From: an uncultured Cocleimonas sp.
GTDB lineage: Bacteria; Pseudomonadota; Gammaproteobacteria; Thiotrichales; Thiotrichaceae
Assembly: GCF_947495625.1 (NCBI RefSeq)
Contig: NZ_CANLZW010000016.1
Span: forward strand, 40,059 to 104,058
Length of the DNA: 64,000 nucleotides
Direction: 5' to 3'
Shown here: piece after piece, positions 47,861-56,416 of the stretch
Numbering within the stretch: position 1 is the first letter of the stretch
Layout of the letters: each line of letters starts with the position of its first letter
Position numbers and translations under genes: made by a program
The notes under the pieces: model-generated
What the model was told of the DNA's origin: nothing
The model's database searches: none
The model's input: the letters and a program-made list of their open reading frames with translations, nothing else

Positions 47861-48676
47861 ATGACTTTATTCTTATGTCAGCTATGGCCATATCTGGCTG
47901 GTGCTTTGATTGGATGGTTACTCGCCGGCTGGTTAGCTAAACGACTTAAGCACGGTGAACCACCTGTTGAAAAAATTGTAGAAAAACAAGTTGAGAGAGT
48001 TGTAGATAATCCAAAACATTTATCGCTTATCAGTAAACTAGAAAGTGAAAATAGCCAAATAGCGGGACTACAGTCTCAAGTTGCAAGTCTAGAATCAGCA
48101 CGATCTAAAACGAGAGAAGTAACGGTAGATAAAGTTGTTAAGTCTGAAAAAATAGTCGAAGTAGATAATCCTGAACATTTAAAGAGAATAAGCGAGCTTG
48201 AAGCTGAAATTCGTGCGCTTAAAAGCAACGCATCAACAGCTCCAGCTTCCTCAGGCAATACAAATACCTACGGTGTAGCGAGTACATCTACAACTGCCGC
48301 AACTCCAGCTGCTTCTACGCCATCTTCTGTTTCAACTCCTGTGACTAAGCCATCATCTTCACAAGGTTCAACGGTTGATCTGGATGCTGCAAAAAAAGCG
48401 GGTTTTAGAGTAAAACAAAAGAACGGACAAGACGATTTTACTATTGTTGAAGGAGTCGGACCAAAAATAAACGACTTAATCCATGCTGCCGATATTCACT
48501 ACTACGCTGCTTTGGCAACAACATCAGTAGATGATATCCAGAAAATTCTCGACGATGCTGGCCCAAGATATAAGCTGGCAAAACCTGGCACATGGCCAGA
48601 CCAAGCCAAAATGGCTGCGGAGAATAGATGGGACGCTTTAAAGAAGTGGCAAGATGAATTGGATGGAGGGCAATAA
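47861..48676 (+). CDS. membrane coiled-coil protein with C-terminal helix-hairpin-helix-like domain
   Basis: A 271-residue protein: N-terminal transmembrane helix (about residues 9-29), two coiled-coil units each introduced by a V(V)DNPxHL motif (about residues 47-73 and 97-120), a Ser/Thr/Pro/Ala-rich linker (about 125-170), and a C-terminal domain starting DFTIVEGVGPKINDLIHAADI, the wording of a helix-hairpin-helix-like domain found at the ends of bacterial envelope proteins. It is followed two bases later by a second coiled-coil protein sharing the same DNP unit, so the two appear to be paralogous partners made together. Function unknown. Confidence 0.72.
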   Translation: MTLFLCQLWPYLAGALIGWLLAGWLAKRLKHGEPPVEKIVEKQVERVVDNPKHLSLISKLESENSQIAGLQSQVASLESARSKTREVTVDKVVKSEKIVEVDNPEHLKRISELEAEIRALKSNASTAPASSGNTNTYGVASTSTTAATPAASTPSSVSTPVTKPSSSQGSTVDLDAAKKAGFRVKQKNGQDDFTIVEGVGPKINDLIHAADIHYYAALATTSVDDIQKILDDAGPRYKLAKPGTWPDQAKMAAENRWDALKKWQDELDGGQ

Positions 48677-48678
48677 TC

Positions 48679-50043
48679 ATGAGTAATAATTCACAAATAT
48701 CATCTAACTGGCCTGGTTTTCGTAAAATATGGGGCGTCATTGCTGTTATTTTATTCTTATTGCTTTTGCTACTGTGGGCATTAGGTTATGGCCCCGGTGG
48801 TCGAAACTGCGAAGTTCCCCCTACTATCGTTGAAAAAGTTGTAGAAAAAGAAAAAATCATAGACAACCCTGTGTTACTCACTCAAATTGCTGATCTCGAA
48901 AAAGCTAAGGAAAAAGAAACCGGCATGGTTGCAGAGCTAAAAGCTAAAATAGCTGAACTTGAGGCTATGCCACCCAAAGTTGTCACCAAAGAAGTTGATA
49001 ATCCAGAACTGTTGAAGAAAATTGGTCTACTCGAAACAGAGAATGGCTTAATTCCTGGTTTAAAGGCGAAAATTGGCGCACTCGAGAAAATTGATCCAAT
49101 TGTGATCAAAAAAGCAGATGCGATTGATGCACAACTCACTGAACGTCTGGCTAAGCTTGAAAAAGAAAACGGCTTGATTGAAGGCTTACGTGCAAAAATT
49201 ACCGCGCTTGAAGGTATTAGCCCATTAACAGTTAACAAAGCGAGCCCAGAGTTCTCTGAGCGTTTAGCCAAGCTGGAAAAGGAGAATGCTTTAATTCCTG
49301 GTTTGAAAGCTAAAATCACCGCTTTAGAAGGGATAAACCCAATTACCGGCGGTAAAGAAAATCCTGAGTTAGCGAAACGTATTGAAGCTTTAGAAAAGGA
49401 GAATGGTTTAATTCCCGGTTTAAAAGCTAAGATCACAGCCTTGGAAAACATTGATCCGATAACGATTAAGAAAGAAGATCCTGAATTAGCTGCACGTCTC
49501 GCTGAACTGGAAAAAGAGAATGGTCTAATAGCCGGACTTAAAGCCAAGATTGCGGCACTTGAAAGTATCGAGCCCGTGACCGTGACTAAAGAAGTGGACA
49601 ACCCCAAGCTATTAAATAAAGTTAATTTCCTTGAGATCGAAAACAAGCTTATTCCGGGATTACGTTCACGCATTAAGGAACTGGAGAGCGCTAAACCAAA
49701 AATGATGCAAGCTCCAGCAGGTGATTTGCCTGATACGGCTAAGCTTTATTTTAGGATTAATAGTGCATCGAGACCTGCAAATACAACTAAAACGTTGTCT
49801 GGAATTATCGACTATTTAAAAGATAATGACGGCTCAAAGGTACTGGTTTCAGGTTTTCATGATGCTACGGGTAACCTTGAGCTGAACCAGATTCTGTCAT
49901 TAAAAAGAGCAGAAGCTGTTGTGGTTGCTCTGAAGCGTGCGGGTATCTCAGCCGATCAAATAATCGTTGCTAAACCGACACAAACTGTTGGTTCGGGTAC
50001 CCGTAATGAAGCACGACGTGTTGAGGTGAAGATCGCACAATGA
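48679..50043 (+). CDS. OmpA-domain protein with seven tandem coiled-coil repeats
   Basis: A 454-residue protein: one transmembrane helix (about residues 15-37), then seven repeats of about 39 residues built on the pattern (D)NPEL...LEKENGLIPGLKAKITALE, and a C-terminal OmpA-like peptidoglycan-binding domain (about 345-454) with NQILSLKRAEAVVVAL matching N-x2-LS-x2-RA-x2-V. It would sit in the inner membrane with a long periplasmic coiled coil reaching peptidoglycan. The repeats are conserved at DNA level in their centre, suggesting recent duplication. It forms a two-gene operon with the preceding gene and ends in a terminator. Exact role unknown; a spacer or tether is plausible. Confidence 0.82.
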   Translation: MSNNSQISSNWPGFRKIWGVIAVILFLLLLLLWALGYGPGGRNCEVPPTIVEKVVEKEKIIDNPVLLTQIADLEKAKEKETGMVAELKAKIAELEAMPPKVVTKEVDNPELLKKIGLLETENGLIPGLKAKIGALEKIDPIVIKKADAIDAQLTERLAKLEKENGLIEGLRAKITALEGISPLTVNKASPEFSERLAKLEKENALIPGLKAKITALEGINPITGGKENPELAKRIEALEKENGLIPGLKAKITALENIDPITIKKEDPELAARLAELEKENGLIAGLKAKIAALESIEPVTVTKEVDNPKLLNKVNFLEIENKLIPGLRSRIKELESAKPKMMQAPAGDLPDTAKLYFRINSASRPANTTKTLSGIIDYLKDNDGSKVLVSGFHDATGNLELNQILSLKRAEAVVVALKRAGISADQIIVAKPTQTVGSGTRNEARRVEVKIAQ

Positions 50044-50063
50044 AACGTAACTTGTTGTAAATT

Positions 50064-50095
50064 AAAGCATGTCTTTATAGGCATGCTTTTTTTTG
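50064..50095 (+). terminator. intrinsic terminator after the OmpA-domain gene
   Basis: AAAGCATG paired with CATGCTTT around a ten-base loop, followed by a T-run, 20 bases after the stop. Confidence 0.9.
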
Positions 50096-50182
50096 TCTAA
50101 AAATTGAGTATCTATAAAGACTCACAGATTTGAATCGGTTCTATTTACACTTTCAATGCGCAACAGTGAGACAATGATAAAA

Positions 50183-50213
50183 TAAAAAGTCGTCCAAAGT
50201 AGGGGGGTGGAAT
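50183..50213 (+). repeat. G-run intergenic repeat, copy L
   Basis: AAAAAGTCGTCCA and core AAGTAGGGGGGTGGAAT (from 50197; tail diverged). Convergent gap, 56 bases beyond the stop of the minus-strand Mth938-like gene. Confidence 0.82.
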
Positions 50214-50268
50214 AATGGGATAGCTTTAGATTGATTATTTTAAGCCAGTTATTTTATTTAAAGTTTAG

Positions 50269-50640
50269 TTAATCAAGAAACAGTCCAGCTACTACGTTTC
50301 TGCCTTCTGCCATTAAAATATTAAAAGTACGGCAGGCTGCTTGAGTATCCATCACTTCATAACCGATTTTACCCTCGGCTAATCGTCGTAGAATGTCGGC
50401 GGATGGAAAAATCTGGGTATTGCCCGTTCCCAGAATAATAATTTCTGCATTCAAACGATAAAACGCTTCAAGGTGATCAGCTGTTAAGTCTGAATAGCGT
50501 TGAGGTGCCCAGTCTGCAATTAATTCCATGGGAGATAATACTAGCGAACGCATATAAGGTTCGCCATTGATAGCAATAGAATCGTTATCGTAAGCACTGA
50601 TTTTATAGCGTGAGCTATTGTGATCTTCGGCAAATTTCAT
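50269..50640 (-). CDS. Mth938-like (DUF498) domain protein
   Basis: A 123-residue protein of the Mth938/Xcc1710-like family (DUF498). Motifs: SIAINGEPYMRSLVLSP, then EIIILGTGNTQIFPS and GKIGYEVMDTQAACRTFNILMAEGRNVVAGLFL. Related human and bacterial proteins (NDUFAF3-like) are linked to respiratory complex assembly, but bacterial members are uncharacterised. It is divergent from hom. Length is normal for the family. Confidence 0.88.
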   Translation of the reverse strand: MKFAEDHNSSRYKISAYDNDSIAINGEPYMRSLVLSPMELIADWAPQRYSDLTADHLEAFYRLNAEIIILGTGNTQIFPSADILRRLAEGKIGYEVMDTQAACRTFNILMAEGRNVVAGLFLD

Positions 50641-50812
50641 AGTTGCATTGATGAGTCAATTAATCGCTAAGTAAATGGTAATATTTACAGCTTAAATAAA
50701 GGCTGTAAATATCAGGAAAACCTAACCCTATCATAGTGAATGCTGATTGACAGTCAAGGTACACAACTGTAATGTTCTGCGTCTAATTATTGACACGAAA
50801 TGAAGGTAACTA

Positions 50813-52123
50813 ATGAAAGCGGTAAAGGTTGGATTATTGGGATTAGGAACAGTGGGTGGCGGTACAGCGACTGTTCTAAAAAGAAACGCAAAAGAAATCG
50901 CAAGACGCGCTGGACGCGGAATTGAAATCGACTTTATTGCAACCCTAGAACCAGAACGCGCAGCTGAATTAGGCGTAGAGAATATCCGTTTAACCAAAGA
51001 TGCTTACGAAGTTGTAAACGACCCAGATATCGATATCGTGGTTGAGCTAATTGGTGGATATTCACCGGCTAAAGAGCTTGTGATGCAAGCCCTGGAAAAC
51101 GGCAAGCATGTGGTCACAGCGAATAAAGCATTAATTGCCATTCACGGCGATGAAATCTTCGCTAAAGCACAAGAGAAAGGCTTAGTCGTTGCATTCGAAC
51201 CTGCAGTAGCTGGTGGTATCCCAATCATCAAAGCATTGCGTGAAGGTTTATCTGCAAACAGCGTTGAATGGCTGGCGGGAATCATTAACGGAACAGGTAA
51301 CTTCATTCTGACTGAAATGCGTGACAAAGGCAGAGATTTTGATGATGTGTTAGCCGAAGCTCAGGCACTCGGTTATGCCGAAGCGGATCCGACCTTTGAT
51401 GTCGAAGGGATTGATGCTGCGCATAAATTGAGTATCCTTTCATCAATCGCATTTGGTATTCCACTGCAGTTTGATAAAACCTATACCGAAGGTATCTCCA
51501 AGATAACTCAGGAAGACGTGGCTTATGCAGAAGAGCTCGGTTACCGCATCAAACATCTTGGTGTTGCAAAACGTACAGACAAAGGCATCGAGCAACGTGT
51601 GCATCCAACACTCATACCGGAAAGACGTTTAATCGCAAATGTTGATGGCGTAATGAATGCAGTGCTTGTGAAAGGCGATGCTGTGGGTGCAACGCTTTAT
51701 TACGGTGCAGGTGCAGGTGATGAGGCAACAGCATCAGCTGTAATTGCTGATATCGTAGATGTCACTCGTGCTTTAACGACTGATCCTGAGAACAGAGTAC
51801 CTCACCTGGCATTCCAGCCAGATGCTTTATCCGACACGCCTGTCGTTGGTATGGATGATATTGAAACGGCTTATTACTTACGCATGTCTGCCAAGAATGA
51901 GGCTGGCGTTCTCGCTGAAGTGACGCGTGTTTTAGGTCAACAGGGAATCAGCATAGAAGCATTTATCCAGAAAGAGCCAAGACAAGGTGAAACAGACGTT
52001 GATATTATTTTGCTGACGCATGTGGTCAATGAAGGCAATATGAATAGTGCGCTAGAGCAGATTGCTGCACTGGATGTGATCAATGGTGAAGCAACCAGAA
52101 TTCGTGTTGAATCACTCAGCTAG
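50813..52123 (+). CDS. hom: homoserine dehydrogenase
   Basis: A 436-residue stand-alone homoserine dehydrogenase, reducing aspartate semialdehyde to homoserine. Motifs: VGLLGLGTVGGGT (NAD(P) site), VTANKALIA, GIINGTGNFILTEM, YAEADPTFDVEGIDAAHKL with catalytic Asp and Lys, and a C-terminal ACT domain (about residues 355-430) for threonine feedback. It is followed by thrC after 88 bases, the usual hom-thrC pair. Its substrate is produced by asd about 25 kb upstream. Confidence 0.97.
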   Translation: MKAVKVGLLGLGTVGGGTATVLKRNAKEIARRAGRGIEIDFIATLEPERAAELGVENIRLTKDAYEVVNDPDIDIVVELIGGYSPAKELVMQALENGKHVVTANKALIAIHGDEIFAKAQEKGLVVAFEPAVAGGIPIIKALREGLSANSVEWLAGIINGTGNFILTEMRDKGRDFDDVLAEAQALGYAEADPTFDVEGIDAAHKLSILSSIAFGIPLQFDKTYTEGISKITQEDVAYAEELGYRIKHLGVAKRTDKGIEQRVHPTLIPERRLIANVDGVMNAVLVKGDAVGATLYYGAGAGDEATASAVIADIVDVTRALTTDPENRVPHLAFQPDALSDTPVVGMDDIETAYYLRMSAKNEAGVLAEVTRVLGQQGISIEAFIQKEPRQGETDVDIILLTHVVNEGNMNSALEQIAALDVINGEATRIRVESLS

Positions 52124-52132
52124 ATTTAACCA

Positions 52133-52165
52133 TATCTGATTAGTAATACTATTGCTAATCAGATA
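52133..52165 (+). promoter_or_regulatory. stem-loop between hom and thrC
   Basis: A perfect 11-bp inverted repeat TATCTGATTAG / CTAATCAGATA around an 11-base loop, 10 bases after the hom stop and 47 before thrC. No T-run follows, so it is not a standard terminator. It may be an mRNA-stabilising, processing or protein-binding element. Confidence 0.55.
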
Positions 52166-52211
52166 GTTAGAAAGAATATATAAATACGTTTAAACAGGAA
52201 GAAAACTCAGC

Positions 52212-53684
52212 ATGAAATTTATAGAAACACGCGGAAATGATGGAACAAGAGCCACTGAAGTGAGCTTCTCAGAAGCTATCCTCGGCCCAATGTCATCTTT
52301 TGGTGGGATTTATTCACCTGAGTCTTTACCTGATCTTGGCACTGATTTTTTACAAAGTCATCTGGACAAAGACTATAAAGCGTTAGCGCGTGACATTCTG
52401 GCTGCGTTTAATGTCGATATTGATCAGTCAGATATTGAAACGGCATTGAATCTGTATGATGAGTTCGATAATAGCGAAAATCCTGCACCATTAGTGAAGG
52501 TTAAAGATGACCTTTATGTGAGTGAGCTTTATCACGGCCCAACCCGTGCTTTTAAAGACATGGCATTGCAACCGTTTGGTGTGGTGCTTTCGTCCATTGC
52601 GCAAAAGCGTGATGAAGAATATCTGATTCTTGCAGCGACCAGTGGTGATACTGGCCCAGCAGCACTAGAAACCTTTAAGAATCGTAAAAATGTGCGTGTA
52701 GCGTGTTTATATCCTGATGGTGGCACTTCTGATGTTCAACGTCTGCAAATGGTGACTGAAGATGCAGAAAACCTCAAAGTCATCGGAATACATGGTGACT
52801 TTGACGATGCACAATCTGCATTAAAGCTATTGCTTAGTTCTGAATCATTCAATGCCAAATTGAAAGAAAAGAACATCTCTTTATCTGCGGCGAATTCAGT
52901 CAACTTTGGTCGTATTATCTTCCAGTTGATGTACCATATTCACAGTTATTTAGAACTAGTTAGACAGGGTGCAATTGAACTGGGTGATAAGGTTTATCTT
53001 AACGTACCAAGCGGAAACTTCGGTAATGCACTGGGTGGTTATTACGCGATGCGAATGGGATTACCCGTTGAAAAAATTCTCATTGCCTCTAATCAAAACA
53101 ATGTGTTAACGCATTTAATTAATGAAGGTATTTACGATATTAGTGATTCATCTGTGATACCTACAAGCTCACCAGCGATGGATATTTTGAAGTCATCGAA
53201 CGTTGAACGTATCCTATTTGATTTATTTGGCAGTGAGCGTACTAAAGAACTAATGTCAGATCTGGATACAGATAAACGTTATGCGTTGATCCCTAGTGAA
53301 CTGGCTGAAATTCAAAAGGTATTTTCCGCTGATTTCTGTACGAATGAAGAAGGTCAGGAATACATAAAGCAGGCCTTTGAGGGAGGTTACTTAATGGATC
53401 CTCATACGGCGACTTGTTTTAAAACGTACGATACCTGTCGCGATAAGCCTTTAAAAACGATTGTTTATTCAACTGCAGAATGGACTAAATTTTCCCCAAC
53501 AATTGCGAATGCGTTGACAGGCGAAGACGGTGGAAGTGATAAAGAAGCACTACAGGCAATTGCTAGCAAAGCCAATATCGCTATTCCTGAAATGATTAGC
53601 AGTCTATTTGATAAAGAAGTCACTCAAAGCACCGTTATTGATAAACAGGATATAGAGAAAGAGATTCTTGCGTTTCTGGATTGA
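52212..53684 (+). CDS. thrC: threonine synthase
   Basis: A 490-residue PLP-dependent threonine synthase of the longer class, converting phosphohomoserine to threonine. Motifs: YGGI-like SFGGIYSPESLP at the N-terminus, the PLP lysine in HGPTRAFKDMALQPFG, AATSGDTGPAALE, and NVPSGNFGNALGGYYA. A GGAAGAAA ribosome site precedes the ATG. With hom it completes the threonine branch except thrB, which is not in the window. Confidence 0.97.
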   Translation: MKFIETRGNDGTRATEVSFSEAILGPMSSFGGIYSPESLPDLGTDFLQSHLDKDYKALARDILAAFNVDIDQSDIETALNLYDEFDNSENPAPLVKVKDDLYVSELYHGPTRAFKDMALQPFGVVLSSIAQKRDEEYLILAATSGDTGPAALETFKNRKNVRVACLYPDGGTSDVQRLQMVTEDAENLKVIGIHGDFDDAQSALKLLLSSESFNAKLKEKNISLSAANSVNFGRIIFQLMYHIHSYLELVRQGAIELGDKVYLNVPSGNFGNALGGYYAMRMGLPVEKILIASNQNNVLTHLINEGIYDISDSSVIPTSSPAMDILKSSNVERILFDLFGSERTKELMSDLDTDKRYALIPSELAEIQKVFSADFCTNEEGQEYIKQAFEGGYLMDPHTATCFKTYDTCRDKPLKTIVYSTAEWTKFSPTIANALTGEDGGSDKEALQAIASKANIAIPEMISSLFDKEVTQSTVIDKQDIEKEILAFLD

Positions 53685-53719
53685 TAAATTAGTTAGATTT
53701 TAATGTGTTGAAAACATTT

Positions 53720-53750
53720 GAAAAACCCCTCAAAAGTAGGGGGGTGACTT
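53720..53750 (+). repeat. G-run intergenic repeat, copy M
   Basis: AAAAACCCCTCAA and an exact core AAGTAGGGGGGTGACTT (53734-53750), 36 bases after thrC. Minus reading gives CCCCT-ACTTTTG-AGGGG-TTTTT, the clearest terminator-like fold in the family, yet the flanking genes are both on the plus strand. Confidence 0.89.
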
Positions 53751-53891
53751 AAGCATTATCATTTTCTGTACTATACGCACTTAAACACACTAGAAAGTGT
53801 TATAGGAAACGTTATAGAAAGCTAAGTCAAACCAATTCAAACTAAATAAATTTGCTCAAAAACCATAAAGGAACCTGCAAGGGAAAAATAT

Positions 53892-54719
53892 TTGTTAACT
53901 AAAATAGCAGCTGTACAAATGGCTTCAGGGCCACAAATAAAAGCGAACCTAATGGAAGCCACTCGACTGATTCGAGAAGCAGCCAAGAAAAGCGCACAAA
54001 TGGTTGTTTTGCCTGAGAGTTTTGCTTTAATGGCAATGCACGAATCGGAGAATATTGACCTCGCCGAAGAGTATGGCAAGGGACCGATTCAAGATACGAT
54101 GCGTCAATGTGCGATTGATAATAAAGTATGGATTGTTGCTGGTTCTATTCCTTTAAAACAAGACGAGTCAGAAAAAGTCAGTGCGGCCTCTATCATGTTT
54201 AATGATAAGGGTGAGGCAGTCGCGCGTTATAACAAAATTCATCTATTCGATGTCGATATCGCCTGTGAAGATAAAAAAGCACAAGAACATTACAGAGAAA
54301 GCGATACCTTCGAACACGGCAAAGATATCGTCGTTGTCGATACGCCTTTCGGCAAAATTGGTATGTCGATTTGTTATGATTTACGTTTCCCCATTTTATA
54401 TCGTGAGATGGTTAAACAAGGTGCGGAAATATTTCTTATTCCTTCAGCCTTCACCAAAACAACGGGCAAGATTCACTGGGAGCCATTAATCAAAGCTCGT
54501 GCTATCGAGAACCAGTGTTATGTTATCGCACCCGCTCAAGGTGGTTATCATGTCAACGGTCGTCATACTTATGGAAATACCATGGCGGTTGATTATTTGG
54601 GGCAAGTTCACGGTTTGCGCTTGAAAGGCCCGGGAATCATCACCATTAATATAGACTTGGAAGCACAGAAAAAAGTGCGCGATAGTTTTCCTGTGCTAAA
54701 ACACACTAAGCTGATCTAA
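53892..54719 (+). CDS. carbon-nitrogen hydrolase (Nit/omega-amidase type)
   Basis: A 275-residue nitrilase-superfamily amidase. The Glu-Lys-Cys triad is visible in VVLPESFALM, RYNKIHLFD and GMSICYDLRFP. It belongs to the Nit1/Nit2-like branch, which hydrolyses deaminated glutathione or omega-amides by family. Start is TTG at 53892, with GGGAAAAA upstream. In gammaproteobacteria this gene typically precedes tldD, as here, and is often linked to the tldD-pmbA pair. Confidence 0.9.
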   Translation: MLTKIAAVQMASGPQIKANLMEATRLIREAAKKSAQMVVLPESFALMAMHESENIDLAEEYGKGPIQDTMRQCAIDNKVWIVAGSIPLKQDESEKVSAASIMFNDKGEAVARYNKIHLFDVDIACEDKKAQEHYRESDTFEHGKDIVVVDTPFGKIGMSICYDLRFPILYREMVKQGAEIFLIPSAFTKTTGKIHWEPLIKARAIENQCYVIAPAQGGYHVNGRHTYGNTMAVDYLGQVHGLRLKGPGIITINIDLEAQKKVRDSFPVLKHTKLI

Positions 54720-54740
54720 ACGCTAAACCCTTTCGTTTCT

Positions 54741-54788
54741 GTTACTAATAGATATTGTTACTAATAGATAGTATTGCTAACAGATATT
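54741..54788 (+). repeat. three tandem 16-base repeats after the amidase gene
   Basis: Three adjacent units: GTTACTAATAGATATT, GTTACTAATAGATAGT and ATTGCTAACAGATATT. The last resembles part of the hom-thrC stem-loop (ATTGCTAATCAGATA). No function is evident. Confidence 0.7.
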
Positions 54789-54882
54789 ATCTACGTTGTT
54801 ATGACTAAAAAATTATTAAAGTCAGTTATTAAATTACTGGCTTAAGACTCAGATTTTGATACACCCCACATAAGTCCTAAAT

Positions 54883-54912
54883 AAAAAAGGCCTAAAAGTA
54901 GGGGGGTGTGTT
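54883..54912 (+). repeat. G-run intergenic repeat, copy N
   Basis: AAAAAAGGCCTAA and core AAGTAGGGGGGTGTGTT (from 54896). It lies 38 bases before the tldD ATG and overlaps a spurious upstream extension of that frame. Confidence 0.85.
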
Positions 54913-54949
54913 TATAAATACCCAAAACCGTATAAAGAGCATTGTATAT

Positions 54950-56398
54950 ATGAGTTCATCCATTCTAGACCAAGCTAAACAGCATTTACTAGAGCCCTCT
55001 GGGCTGACAGAATCAAATCTTGAGAATGTCTTTTCCCATTTGAAAGGTGCCGATTTAGCCGATCTTTATTTTCAATCAAACCGCTTTGAATCGTGGGTGC
55101 TGGAAGAAGGCATCATCAAAAACGGTTCATACAGTATCGATCAAGGTGTGGGTGTACGCATGGTGGTCGGCGAGCAAACCGGTTTTGCTTACTCAGATGA
55201 AATTACCTTGGAAGCACTAACCGAATCAGCTAAAGCGGCTGCCGCTATTGGTCGCTCTGGCACATCTTCACAAACTAAAGCATGGCAGGCGCGTGAAAAT
55301 AAATCAGTGACTGCACTGTATGGCGTTGATAATCCATTGGCTGCAATGTCGGAAGATGAAAAAATAGCATTGCTACGACTGGCCGATAAATCAGCTAGAG
55401 CTGCAAGCCAATACGTAACTCAGGTTATCGCGAATATTGCGGGTGTCCATGAACACATATTAGTGGCCGATAACGAAGGGCATCTCAATGCAGATATTCG
55501 TCCATTAGTGAGAATGAATATTACCGTCATTGTAGAAAAGGACGGTAAACGTGAATCAGCTGGCACGGGTGGCGGTGGTCGATTTGGGTTTGATTACTTC
55601 ACACAGGCTGATCGTATTCGAGAATACGCTGATGAAGCAGTTAGGTTAGCACTGGTTAATCTGGATGCTGTTGATGCACCAGCAGGGGCACAAACCGTTG
55701 TATTAGGCTCAGGTTGGCCTGGAATTCTTCTGCATGAAGCGATCGGGCACGGTTTAGAAGGCGACTTCAATCGCAAAGGTACCTCAGCATTTAGCGGGCG
55801 TATTGGCGAAACCGTTGCTTCAAAAGGGGTAACCGTGGTGGATGACGGAACCATTGAAAATCGTCGTGGCTCCTTAAGTATCGACGATGAAGGCACTAAA
55901 ACAAATTGCACAACCTTAATCGAAAACGGCGTGTTGAAAGGCTATATGCAAGACAAGCTCAATGCGAGATTGATGGGGGTTGAATCAACCGGTAACGGTC
56001 GTCGTGAATCTTATGCGCATTTACCCATGCCGCGTATGACAAACACCTATATGTTGCCTGGCAATGATGATCCTGAAGAGATTATTGCTTCGGTAAAGAA
56101 AGGCCTATATGCCGTGAATTTCGGGGGAGGTCAGGTCGATATCACCTCTGGTAAATTTGTATTCTCAGCTTCTGAAGCGTATTTGATTGAAAATGGAAAA
56201 GTGACTCGCCCCGTAAAAGGTGCAACCTTGATTGGTAACGGTCCAGATGTACTGACTAAAGTCAGCATGATTGGTAACGATCTAGAACTCGACAGAGGCG
56301 TAGGCGTTTGTGGCAAAGGCGGTCAAAGCGTGCCAGTTGGTGTTGGGCAGCCAACCTTGAAGATTGATGGATTGACAGTAGGGGGCACGGACGCTTAG
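54950..56398 (+). CDS. tldD: TldD metalloprotease subunit
   Basis: A 482-residue TldD, partner of TldE/PmbA in a zinc protease that trims peptides such as microcin B17 precursor and CcdA. The metal site is in [17 protein letters not shown] (HExxxH), with the distal Cys in [15 protein letters not shown]. The frame is open back to a GTG at 54908, but that stretch overlaps the G-run repeat; the ATG at 54950 begins the typical [14 protein letters not shown] and is chosen. pmbA follows 18 bases after the stop, so the two subunits are co-expressed. Confidence 0.96.
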   Translation: MSSSILDQAKQHLLEPSGLTESNLENVFSHLKGADLADLYFQSNRFESWVLEEGIIKNGSYSIDQGVGVRMVVGEQTGFAYSDEITLEALTESAKAAAAIGRSGTSSQTKAWQARENKSVTALYGVDNPLAAMSEDEKIALLRLADKSARAASQYVTQVIANIAGVHEHILVADNEGHLNADIRPLVRMNITVIVEKDGKRESAGTGGGGRFGFDYFTQADRIREYADEAVRLALVNLDAVDAPAGAQTVVLGSGWPGILLHEAIGHGLEGDFNRKGTSAFSGRIGETVASKGVTVVDDGTIENRRGSLSIDDEGTKTNCTTLIENGVLKGYMQDKLNARLMGVESTGNGRRESYAHLPMPRMTNTYMLPGNDDPEEIIASVKKGLYAVNFGGGQVDITSGKFVFSASEAYLIENGKVTRPVKGATLIGNGPDVLTKVSMIGNDLELDRGVGVCGKGGQSVPVGVGQPTLKIDGLTVGGTDA

Positions 56399-56416
56399 TC
56401 CGGGGATAAACTAGAT

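Noticed and set aside
48882..49673. A 263-codon minus-strand frame opposite the coiled-coil gene
   Set aside because: Its apparent repeats are the antisense of the seven coiled-coil repeats; no ribosome site or family.
54908..54949. Upstream GTG start for tldD
   Set aside because: The extension overlaps the G-run repeat and has no ribosome site; the ATG at 54950 starts the normal family N-terminus.
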